From Proteobacteria bacterium UBA6920 (GTDB taxonomy: Bacteria > Pseudomonadota > Gammaproteobacteria > SG8-11), in assembly GCA_002448875.1 (NCBI GenBank), contig DKAS01000161.1, positions 12,886 through 18,308 on the forward strand: DNA of 5,423 bases, given 5' to 3'. The notes under the pieces are model-generated. The model saw only the letters and a program-made list of their open reading frames with translations, had not been told where the DNA came from and did not search any database. The translations under genes and the position numbers were made by a program. Shown here one piece after another: positions 1-5,423 of the stretch; position 1 is the first letter of the stretch; the number at the start of each line of letters is the position of its first letter.

Positions 1-348
1 GGGCGCCGGCCTAGGCACGGCCGCCGAGGCTGGCGCCGCGCCCGCCGGTGCCGGTACCGGTGCCGGTGCCGGTGCTGTGCCGGTGTTCAGCGCCGCGGGG
101 CCAGCGTCCATATCCACATCCTGCTCGACGATCTTGACCGCGGAGTGGGCGGCCACTTCGGACGCCAGGGTGGCGGTATCCGGTACCGGGGCGATGGAAA
201 ACTCATAACGCGGCTCATCGGGAATATTGCTGCTGAGAATGATACCGCCGAAATCGTCGCTTTCGCCCAGCAGCATGGGCAGGAAAATCACCGCCAGCGA
301 AACCAGCACCATGGCGCCGATCAGTCTCTGGGTCAAAAGATGCCGCAT
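1..348 (-). CDS. dedD: DedD-like SPOR-domain inner-membrane protein, N-terminal 116 residues, 3' end outside window
   Basis: An open frame runs from ATG at 348-346 through the left edge with no stop. The N-terminus MRHLLTQRLIGAMVLVSLAV resembles the DedD/SPOR family start, where a short basic cytoplasmic tail (R2, R8) precedes a single membrane anchor (about residues 9-27) ending in FLPMLL. An acidic, poorly structured periplasmic stretch follows, then a Pro/Ala/Val linker from about residue 90. The peptidoglycan-binding SPOR domain expected at the C-terminus lies outside the window, so the assignment rests on the anchor motif and the position after folC. E. coli DedD gathers at the septum and promotes septal wall synthesis. 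An in-frame TGA about seven codons upstream supports this start, and the gap from folC is 35 nt. The upstream G-rich sequence is a weak ribosome-binding site. By analogy, cvpA and purF could follow beyond the left edge. Confidence 0.85.
   Translation of the reverse strand, partial: MRHLLTQRLIGAMVLVSLAVIFLPMLLGESDDFGGIILSSNIPDEPRYEFSIAPVPDTATLASEVAAHSAVKIVEQDVDMDAGPAALNTGTAPAPAPVPAPAGAAPASAAVPRPAP
44..84. repeat. GCCGGT hexanucleotide repeat in the SPOR-protein linker
   Basis: On the plus strand, positions 44-73 hold five adjacent hexamers: GCCGGT four times and ACCGGT once, in third place. A further GCCGGT lies at 79-84 after an imperfect unit. On the coding strand this gives alternating Pro-Ala/Pro-Val residues. 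Since the unit is six bases, gain or loss would keep the frame and only change linker length. It may also be simple codon bias in a Pro/Ala linker. Confidence 0.75.
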
Positions 349-383
349 AGGAACCCGTCCCCGCTTACTTCATCGCCGCCATT

Positions 384-1649
384 CTACCCCAGGCGTGCCA
401 TGATGTCCGCCACCGTGACAAACGAGCCGAACACCAGCACGGTGTCGCCGCCGGCGGCAGCGGCCCGCGCCGCCTGCCAGGCCGGCGCCGGCGCGGCGAA
501 ATACGCCACCGCCGGCAATTGCGCCTGCGCCGCCGCGAGCGCCAGCTGAGCTTGCGGCGCCGCGCGCGCTCCTGGCAGGGCGCACAGATACCATTGGTCA
601 ACAACGTCACGCATGCTGCGCAGGATGGCTGCGATGTCCTTATCCCCCATGAATCCCGCCACGGCATGCACCCTGCCAGCGTTCGGTAAAGCCGCCACCT
701 GCCGCGCCAGCGCGCAGGCGGCTTCCGGATTGTGCGCCACGTCCAGGTAAACATCCGGCGCGAAAGACCGACGTTGAAACCGGCCCGCCACCCGTACGCT
801 GCGCAGCCCCTGCTCAATCGCCGGCCGGGACAGCGGGCAGCGGGCGCGCAGCAGGTGCAAGGCCATCAGCACGCCGGCGGCATTGGCCAGCTGGTGCGTA
901 CCGCTCAGTGCCGGCAGGGGCAGATCGCGGTGCTCGCCGCCGGCGCCGCACCAGCTCCAGACGCCATTGTCCGCGCGCTGGGTAAAATCGCGACCGGCGG
1001 CATACAATGGCGCCCCCAGGCCCTGGGCCGTGGCACTGATCGCCGCCGGCATCACCTGCGCGGCATACACCGCCGGCCGGCCGCGCCGCATGATGCCGGC
1101 TTTCTCCGCGGCGATCTCCTCCGTGCTGGCACCCAGCCACTGAGTATGGTCGAGACTGATGCCGGTAATCAGCGCCAGATCGGCGTCGATGATATTGGTG
1201 GCGTCCAGACGCCCGCCCAGCCCCACTTCCAGGATCACGACGTCCAGCGCCCGGGAATGGAAAATCTGCAAAGCCGCCAGGGTGCCGAATTCAAAATAGG
1301 TAAGGCTGATGTCGGCGCGCGCCTGGTCGATGCGGGCAAATGCCTGGCAGATTTCCGCATCCAGCGCTGCTTCGCCATTGATACGGATGCGTTCGTTGTA
1401 GTGCAGCAGATGCGGCGAAGTGTAGGTTCCGGTGCGATAGCCGGCCGCGCGCAGGATGCTGTCGAGCAAGGCCACGCTGGAGCCTTTGCCATTGGTGCCG
1501 GCGACCGTAATCACCAGCGGTGCCGGACGGCCGCCACCCAGGCGCCGATGCACTTCGGCCACGCGCTCCAGGCCCAGATCGATGGCGCGTGGATGCAGGG
1601 TTTCCTGCCACGCCAGCCAGTCCTGGAGGGTTTGAAAACCCGTGGTCAC
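384..1649 (-). CDS. folC: Bifunctional dihydrofolate synthase / folylpolyglutamate synthase (FolC), 421 aa
   Basis: FolC adds glutamate to dihydropteroate to make dihydrofolate, then extends the gamma-glutamyl chain of folates, using ATP. It is a Mur-ligase-like protein. The order of motifs is IDLGLERV at 23-30, the P-loop TVAGTNGKGSS at 48-58, TSPHLLHYNERIRI at 77-90, ISLTYFEFGTLAAL at 114-127, the metal/ATP segment EVGLGGRLDATN at 141-152, DHTQWLG at 167-173, EKAGI at 182-186 (Lys usually carbamylated), VAGRFQ at 287-292, and DVAHNPEA at 303-310 opening the C-terminal Rossmann-like domain. The length matches E. coli FolC (422 aa), and the dihydropteroate-site segments are alike, so both activities are likely. 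The start is GTG at 1649-1647: an in-frame TAA only three codons upstream (1658-1656) excludes anything longer. No clear Shine-Dalgarno precedes it, so initiation probably depends on accD translation ending 13 nt upstream. It stops with TAG at 386-384. The C-terminal third is unusually Ala-rich. Confidence 0.97.
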   Translation of the reverse strand: MTTGFQTLQDWLAWQETLHPRAIDLGLERVAEVHRRLGGGRPAPLVITVAGTNGKGSSVALLDSILRAAGYRTGTYTSPHLLHYNERIRINGEAALDAEICQAFARIDQARADISLTYFEFGTLAALQIFHSRALDVVILEVGLGGRLDATNIIDADLALITGISLDHTQWLGASTEEIAAEKAGIMRRGRPAVYAAQVMPAAISATAQGLGAPLYAAGRDFTQRADNGVWSWCGAGGEHRDLPLPALSGTHQLANAAGVLMALHLLRARCPLSRPAIEQGLRSVRVAGRFQRRSFAPDVYLDVAHNPEAACALARQVAALPNAGRVHAVAGFMGDKDIAAILRSMRDVVDQWYLCALPGARAAPQAQLALAAAQAQLPAVAYFAAPAPAWQAARAAAAGGDTVLVFGSFVTVADIMARLG

Positions 1650-1662
1650 GTGGGTTTAAAGG

Positions 1663-2523
1663 TCAGGGAGCGGGATGATGCGCGAGAATGGCGAGCAGAT
1701 TAGCGATTTTTTCCCGCATGTCACGCCGGTCGACGATGAGATCCACCGCGCCGTGTTCCACCAGGAATTCGCTGCGTTGAAAACCTTCCGGCAGCACTTC
1801 ACGCACCGTCTGCTGAATTACCCGCGGCCCGGCAAAACCGATCAAAGCCTTGGGTTCGGCGATATTGATATCGCCGAGCATCGCCAGGCTGGCGGAAACG
1901 CCGCCCATGGTGGGATCGGTCATGATCGAAATGAACGGCAGACGTGCCTGGCTCATGCGCGCCAGGGCAGCGCTGGTCTTGGCCATCTGCATCAGGGAAA
2001 ACAGCGATTCCTGCATGCGCGCGCCGCCGCTGGCGGAAAAACACACCAGGGGAATGCGATGCTCGACACAGGTGTTCACCGCCCGCACGAAACGCTCGCC
2101 CACCACCGAGCCCATGGAACCACCCATGAAGCGGAACTCGAACGCCGCCGCCACCAGCGGTATGCCCAGCACCTGGCCCATGAGAACAATCAGGGCGTCC
2201 TTTTCATTAGTGGCTTTCTGCGCCTGGCCGATACGATCCTTGTATTTCTTCTGATCCTTGAATTTCAAAGCATCCACCGGCTCCAGGCTGGCGCCGATTT
2301 CGCTGCGCGGCTCCGGATCCAGGAAATTTTCCAGGCGCGCCCGCGCGCTCAGGCGCATATGGTGATCGCACTTGGGACAGACGAATAGATTGCGCTCCAG
2401 ATCAGCGCGGTACAGTACCGCGTTGCAGGCGTCACACTTGGCCCACAACCCCTCCGGCACCGCTTTCTTGGCGCCGCCTTCCGTGCGAATCTTGCTCGGT
2501 AAAAACTTATCCCACCAGCTCAT
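1663..2523 (-). CDS. accD: Acetyl-CoA carboxylase carboxyltransferase beta subunit (AccD), 286 aa
   Basis: AccD pairs with AccA to move the carboxyl group from carboxybiotin-BCCP to acetyl-CoA, making malonyl-CoA for fatty-acid synthesis. The N-terminus ([12 protein letters not shown]) is followed by a four-cysteine zinc ribbon, C30-X2-C33-X15-C49-X2-C52. The crotonase-like carboxyltransferase domain follows, with [12 protein letters not shown] at 132-143, [11 protein letters not shown] at 163-173, [11 protein letters not shown] at 202-212, and [15 protein letters not shown] at 222-236. These Gly-rich segments form the acyl-CoA/oxyanion region. The length is normal, if slightly short at the C-terminus compared with E. 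coli (about 300 aa). The ATG at 2523-2521 is 13 nt after trpA, with only a weak purine-rich ribosome-binding site (AAGAAG). In E. coli the zinc ribbon also binds accA/accD mRNA and represses translation; the conserved cysteines make this possible here but do not show it. Confidence 0.97.
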   Translation of the reverse strand: MSWWDKFLPSKIRTEGGAKKAVPEGLWAKCDACNAVLYRADLERNLFVCPKCDHHMRLSARARLENFLDPEPRSEIGASLEPVDALKFKDQKKYKDRIGQAQKATNEKDALIVLMGQVLGIPLVAAAFEFRFMGGSMGSVVGERFVRAVNTCVEHRIPLVCFSASGGARMQESLFSLMQMAKTSAALARMSQARLPFISIMTDPTMGGVSASLAMLGDINIAEPKALIGFAGPRVIQQTVREVLPEGFQRSEFLVEHGAVDLIVDRRDMREKIANLLAILAHHPAP

Positions 2524-2536
2524 GTGAATTCTTCTT

Positions 2537-3349
2537 TTATCCTGCCGCCCGTTGCAGGGCCGGCACCAATGTCCGCAAAAACGCGCTCACCGCCGCCAGA
2601 ATACGCCCGGTATCGTCCCGGTTGTCTTCCACCCGCTGCACCACAGCGCTGCCCACCACCACCGCGTCGGCACAGGCGGCTGCCTGCGCGGCGCTGTCGG
2701 CATCCTTGATGCCGAAACCTATGCCCACCGGCAGATCAGTGTGCTGCCGAATAATGCTGATCTTCTGCGCCACCGCGGCGAAATCCAGATGGGAAGCCCC
2801 GGTCACGCCTTTCATCGAAACATAATACACAAAACCGCGGGCATGAGCGCAGATCGCCTGTACCCGTGCCGGCGGCGAGGTCGGCGCCACCAGAAATACC
2901 GGCGCGATGCCCTGGCGCTCAAGTTGAGCGGCAAGATCGCCGGCTTCCTCCGGCGGCATATCGACGGTCAGCACGCCATCCACGCCGGCGGCGGCCGCTT
3001 CCCGGGCAAAGCGCTCATAACCCATGACCTCCACCGGATTGAGATAACCCATCAGGATCACCGGCGTGCTCTGATTCTTCTGGCGGAATTCGCCCACCAT
3101 GGCCAACACATCGCGCAAACTGGTGCCGTGCACCAGCGCCCGTTCCGCAGCCCGCTGGATCACCGGACCGTCGGCCATGGGATCGGAAAACGGCACCCCC
3201 AATTCAATCACCGCCGCGCCCGCCTCCACCATGGCATGCATCAAGGGCACGGTGACCTCTTTGCCTGGATCACCGGCGGTCACATAGGGAATCAGGGCCT
3301 TCTTGCCGGCGGCGCGCAACCCCGTCAGGCAGGTCTGCAAGCGCGTCAT
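2537..3349 (-). CDS. trpA: Tryptophan synthase alpha subunit (TrpA), 270 aa
   Basis: TrpA cleaves indole-3-glycerol phosphate to indole and glyceraldehyde 3-phosphate and channels the indole to TrpB. Both catalytic acids are present at the same numbers as in Salmonella: E49 ([11 protein letters not shown]) and D60 (MADGP). Other landmarks of this TIM barrel are PYVTAGDP at 21-28, ILMGYLNP at 98-105, VDMPPEE at 129-135 (loop 2 has P53 and D56 in the usual setting), the mobile-loop GVTG at 181-184, and the phosphate-binding GFGI (211-214) and GSAVV (233-237). The length is typical. The ATG start at 3349-3347 overlaps the trpB stop by four bases (ATGA), and a GAGGGG sequence at 3363-3358 can serve as its ribosome-binding site. 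Tight coupling fits equal production of the two subunits. It ends with TAA 13 nt before accD. Confidence 0.98.
   Translation of the reverse strand: MTRLQTCLTGLRAAGKKALIPYVTAGDPGKEVTVPLMHAMVEAGAAVIELGVPFSDPMADGPVIQRAAERALVHGTSLRDVLAMVGEFRQKNQSTPVILMGYLNPVEVMGYERFAREAAAAGVDGVLTVDMPPEEAGDLAAQLERQGIAPVFLVAPTSPPARVQAICAHARGFVYYVSMKGVTGASHLDFAAVAQKISIIRQHTDLPVGIGFGIKDADSAAQAAACADAVVVGSAVVQRVEDNRDDTGRILAAVSAFLRTLVPALQRAAG
3346..3349 (-). promoter_or_regulatory. trpB-trpA ATGA stop/start overlap (translational coupling site)
   Basis: The minus-strand bases ATGA contain the trpA start codon (ATG) and the trpB stop codon (TGA). Such overlaps allow a terminating ribosome to restart at once, which is well established for trpB-trpA in enteric bacteria. 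That it works the same way here is inferred from the sequence. Confidence 0.8.
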
Positions 3350-4575
3350 ATGGTTATCCCCTCGCGGGCGGCGACGGTATGGATATCCTTGTCGCCGCGC
3401 CCGGACAAATTGATGATGATGATTTGATCCTGTCGCAGCTGCCGCGCCAGTTTTGCGCCATACGCCAGGGCATGGCTGGATTCCAGAGCGGGAATAATAC
3501 CCTCCATGCGCGTCAAATCATGGAACGCCTGCAACGCCTCGTTATCATCGATCGGCACATAGCTCACCCGGCCAGTATCCTTGAGCCAGGCGTGCTCCGG
3601 CCCGACACCGGGATAGTCCAGACCGGCGGACACCGAATGGGTTTCGATGATCTGGCCGTTGTCATCCTCGATGAGATAGGTACGGTTGCCGTGCAGCACC
3701 CCCGGTCGACCGGCGCACAAGGTGGCCGCATGCTGGCCGCTGGCCAGACCATGCCCCGCTGCCTCCACGCCATACATGGCGACGGCGGCATCGGCCAGGA
3801 AGGGATAAAACAGACCGATGGCATTGGAACCGCCGCCGACGCAGGCTACCAGGGCATCGGGCAGGCGTTGTTCCCGTTCCATGATCTGAGCCCGCGCCTC
3901 GCGACCGATGATGGCCTGAAAATCTCGTACCATGGCCGGATAGGGATGGGGACCGGCGACGGTGCCAATGATATAGAAAGTATTGTCGATATTGGTCACC
4001 CAGTCGCGCATGGCTTCGTTCAATGCATCCTTAAGCGTGCGCGACCCGGAGGTCACCGGTACCACAGTGGCACCCAGCAGACGCATCCGATAGACATTAA
4101 TCGCCTGGCGCTTGATATCCTCCGACCCCATGTAGACCACGCATTCCAGGCCCAGCCGTGCCGCCACTGTGGCCGAGGCCACGCCATGCTGACCGGCACC
4201 GGTCTCGGCGATGATGCGGGTCTTGCCCATGCGCTTGGCCAGCAAGGCCTGGCCGACGGTGTTGTTTACCTTGTGCGCGCCGGTATGATTCAGGTCCTCG
4301 CGCTTGAGATACACCCTGGCGCCGCCCAATTCCCGGGTCCAGCGCTCGGCGAAATACAGTGGCGACGGCCGCCCCACGTAGTGGGCCAGATCCAGATCCA
4401 GCTCCTGCTGGAATTGCGGATCACGGCGGTATTTTTCATAGGCCGCCGTCAGTTCCAGCAGGGGCTCCATCAGCGTCTCGGCGACGAAACGGCCGCCGTA
4501 GGGACCAAAATGGCCGCGGGTATCCGGCAGCTGGTACTGTTTCCAGTTCTGGTCCGGTTTCTGCTCAAACGACAC
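3346..4575 (-). CDS. trpB: Tryptophan synthase beta subunit (TrpB), 409 aa
   Basis: TrpB is the PLP-dependent half of the alpha2-beta2 tryptophan synthase; it condenses indole with serine to give tryptophan. The PLP Schiff-base Lys is K102 in HTGAHKVNN. The catalytic Glu is E124 in ETGAGQHG, matching Salmonella E109 with the same +15 offset as K87. The PLP-phosphate loop GGGSNA is at 247-252, and SGRGDKD near the C-terminus (391-397) holds the Ser that contacts the cofactor ring. [13 protein letters not shown] at 22-34 is the family's N-terminal signature. The start is GTG at 4575-4573, six nt after an AAAGGAG ribosome-binding site; the first internal Met (residue 36) lies beyond the conserved signature, so the GTG is needed. 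The start lies inside the end of trpF, and the TGA stop overlaps the trpA start (ATGA). This is the type-1 TrpB usually paired with TrpA, and nothing in it looks defective. Confidence 0.98.
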   Translation of the reverse strand: MSFEQKPDQNWKQYQLPDTRGHFGPYGGRFVAETLMEPLLELTAAYEKYRRDPQFQQELDLDLAHYVGRPSPLYFAERWTRELGGARVYLKREDLNHTGAHKVNNTVGQALLAKRMGKTRIIAETGAGQHGVASATVAARLGLECVVYMGSEDIKRQAINVYRMRLLGATVVPVTSGSRTLKDALNEAMRDWVTNIDNTFYIIGTVAGPHPYPAMVRDFQAIIGREARAQIMEREQRLPDALVACVGGGSNAIGLFYPFLADAAVAMYGVEAAGHGLASGQHAATLCAGRPGVLHGNRTYLIEDDNGQIIETHSVSAGLDYPGVGPEHAWLKDTGRVSYVPIDDNEALQAFHDLTRMEGIIPALESSHALAYGAKLARQLRQDQIIIINLSGRGDKDIHTVAAREGITI

Positions 4576-5188
4576 TTTTTACTCCTTTGATGAACGCCGC
4601 CACCTTGGCGGGGTCCTTGATACCCTTGCTTAACTCCACCCCGCCGCTGACATCAACCGCATAGGGCCGGACGGTGCGTACCGCGTCCGCCACATTTTCC
4701 GGGGTCAGTCCACCGGCCAGGATCAGGGGCTTGGCCGCCTGTTGCGGTGCCTGCCGCCAATCGAAACTCTGCCCCGTCCCACCCGCCAGACCCGGCACGT
4801 AAGTGTCCAGCAGGATACCCGAGGCGTCGGCATAGGCGGCAATCCGCGCCTCCACCGCCAGCCCCGGCTTCATATGCAGAACCTTGATGTAGGGGCGGGC
4901 GAACTGGCGGCAGAACTCCGGGGATTCCTCCCCCTGGAATTGCAGCCACCCCAAGGGTACCGCGGCCAGCACCTGCCGCACCAGTGTTGGGTCGGGATCG
5001 ACAAACAGGCCGACCGTCGCCACAAAAGGTGGCAGAGCATAGACAATTTTTACCGCCTGTTCAACGGATATCCCGCGTGGACTAGGTGGATAGAAAACCA
5101 GGCCAATCGCATCGGCGCCGGCTGCCACAGCCATAACGCCGTCCTGGGGACGGGTGATTCCGCAAATTTTTACTCGAGTCAGGGCCAC
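4565..5188 (-). CDS. trpF: Phosphoribosylanthranilate isomerase (TrpF), 207 aa
   Basis: TrpF catalyses the Amadori rearrangement of N-(5'-phosphoribosyl)anthranilate to CdRP, the third step of tryptophan synthesis, in a cytoplasmic TIM barrel. Near the N-terminus is VKICGIT, with the catalytic Cys at residue 9. [15 protein letters not shown] follows at 24-38. The catalytic Asp is D128 in ILLDTYVPG, and phosphate-binding segments GGTG (136-139), LAGGL (157-161) and VDVSGGVE (178-185) are present. The length is normal for the family. The start is taken as GTG at 5188-5186, because it comes just after the truA stop, gives the canonical N-terminus, and no in-frame ATG occurs before residue 19. 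A longer reading frame back to 5371 would run deep into truA and is not credible. The Shine-Dalgarno match is weak (an AGG about 10 nt upstream). The usual LQ(L/F)HG motif reads LQFQG, with Gln at residue 85. The 3' end overlaps trpB by 11 nt. Confidence 0.96.
   Translation of the reverse strand: MALTRVKICGITRPQDGVMAVAAGADAIGLVFYPPSPRGISVEQAVKIVYALPPFVATVGLFVDPDPTLVRQVLAAVPLGWLQFQGEESPEFCRQFARPYIKVLHMKPGLAVEARIAAYADASGILLDTYVPGLAGGTGQSFDWRQAPQQAAKPLILAGGLTPENVADAVRTVRPYAVDVSGGVELSKGIKDPAKVAAFIKGVKSVV
4582..4588 (-). promoter_or_regulatory. Strong ribosome-binding site for trpB (AAAGGAG)
   Basis: The minus strand reads AAAGGAG followed by six nt and then GTG at 4575. This is the best Shine-Dalgarno match at any start in the window, and it lies inside the last codons of trpF. 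It fixes the GTG start of trpB and suggests that trpB can initiate efficiently by itself as well as through coupling to trpF termination. Confidence 0.8.
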
Positions 5189-5207
5189 AAACCGAAAACC
5201 TGCACCG

Positions 5208-5423
5208 TTACCAGACCGCGTGGGTGGGGGAAAGCAAGGGAATATTATAGTGCGCCGGATAGGTGGCCGCCATGAAATAAAGACCGTGCGGGGGAGCGGT
5301 GACGCCACCAACGGTGCGATCGCGGCTGGCCAGCAGCTGCCCCACCCAAGCGGGCTCGCGCTCACCGGCACCGATGGCCAGGAGAACCCCGGCGATATTG
5401 CGCACCATGTGGTGCAGGAAGGC
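5208..5423 (-). CDS. truA: tRNA pseudouridine synthase A (TruA), C-terminal 71 residues, 5' end outside window
   Basis: This is the 3' end of a gene entering from the right edge, in frame from base 5423 to a TAA stop at 5210-5208. The visible part starts AFLHHMVRNI, the well-known conserved TruA segment near the C-terminus (E. coli has AFVHHMVRNI). It continues with the family-typical LLASRDRT, the GLY motif, and a YP..Y tail (TYPAHYNIP). TruA converts U38, U39 and U40 of the tRNA anticodon stem to pseudouridine in the cytoplasm. The catalytic Asp is N-terminal and cannot be seen here. The stop lies 19 nt before the trpF start, so the two genes are probably co-transcribed. The identification is firm; completeness of the gene cannot be judged. 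Confidence 0.95.
   Translation of the reverse strand, partial: AFLHHMVRNIAGVLLAIGAGEREPAWVGQLLASRDRTVGGVTAPPHGLYFMAATYPAHYNIPLLSPTHAVW
5244..5249 (-). promoter_or_regulatory. Possible internal -10 box (TATAAT) upstream of trpF
   Basis: The minus strand reads exactly TATAAT within the truA 3' end (over the codons for HYNIP), about 55 nt before the trpF start. It would place a transcript start roughly 45-50 nt upstream of trpF. The 17-nt-spaced -35 position reads TGGCGG, a poor match to TTGACA, and there is no extended TGn. In GC-rich DNA a perfect -10 is somewhat notable, but the sequence also encodes conserved TruA residues, so chance is a good explanation. Confidence 0.25.

Noticed and set aside
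365..382. A five-codon ATG...TAA mini-frame (MAAMK) between folC and the SPOR gene
   Set aside because: It is too short to judge, has no ribosome-binding site, and arises readily by chance in a 35-nt gap.
732..1703. A 323-codon plus-strand frame opposite folC
   Set aside because: It is a shadow of folC with no domain signature; FolC motifs run unbroken along the opposite strand.
1700..1716. An A/T-run near the accD 3' end (GATTTTTTCCC) as a terminator
   Set aside because: It lies within accD codons, has no GC-rich stem directly before the T-run in the direction of transcription, and folC follows closely.
2552..3427. A 291-codon plus-strand frame opposite trpA
   Set aside because: It has no recognisable motif and a His/Arg/Gly-rich composition typical of antisense shadows, while the minus strand encodes an intact TrpA.
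3379..4590. A 403-codon open frame on the plus strand, antisense to nearly all of trpB
   Set aside because: It mirrors the codon pattern of a GC-rich gene, resembles no family I know, and lies opposite a fully intact trpB. Long antisense frames are expected at this base composition.
5189..5207. Tryptophan leader peptide or attenuator before trpF
   Set aside because: The gap is only 19 nt, with no run of Trp codons (only the single last Trp of TruA) and no terminator-like hairpin with a T-run.
5189..5371. An extended TrpF with 61 more N-terminal residues starting at 5371
   Set aside because: The extension overlaps the truA coding frame, lacks family-like sequence, and the GTG at 5188 gives the normal TrpF length and N-terminus.

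Overview
The window is an ordinary, densely packed housekeeping operon. Every real gene lies on the minus strand, so transcription runs from right to left. In transcription order the genes are: truA (3' end only), trpF, trpB, trpA, accD, folC, and the start of a DedD-type SPOR-domain protein gene. Overlaps and gaps between neighbours run from -11 to +35 nt, and no stretch over 300 bases lacks a gene.

The gene order and protein sequences point to a GC-rich proteobacterium, most likely a non-enteric gammaproteobacterium. The truA-trpF-(trpB-trpA)-accD-folC-dedD order is known in gamma- and betaproteobacteria. The TrpB N-terminus, the FolC and the DedD start look gammaproteobacterial to me. I cannot name a genus.

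Region by region: 5423-5208 is the last 71 codons of tRNA pseudouridine synthase A. 5188-3346-2537 holds trpF, trpB and trpA, which carry out the phosphoribosylanthranilate isomerase step and both halves of tryptophan synthase. trpF overlaps trpB by 11 nt and trpB overlaps trpA by 4 nt (ATGA). 2523-1663 is accD, the zinc-ribbon carboxyltransferase beta subunit of acetyl-CoA carboxylase. 1649-384 is folC, dihydrofolate/folylpolyglutamate synthase. 348-1 is the first 116 residues of a membrane-anchored SPOR protein whose Pro/Ala linker is encoded by a short GCCGGT repeat; its C-terminal domain lies outside the window.

The operon links tRNA modification, tryptophan synthesis, fatty-acid initiation, folate polyglutamylation and cell-envelope/division functions on what is probably one transcript. 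All catalytic motifs checked are intact, and I saw no frameshift, mobile element, RNA gene, CRISPR array or convincing terminator. I found no undescribed system. The few points worth a look are small: a His-to-Gln change in TrpF, a perfect TATAAT in the truA tail just upstream of trpF, the repeat-encoded linker, and non-ATG starts on three of the six genes whose starts are visible.
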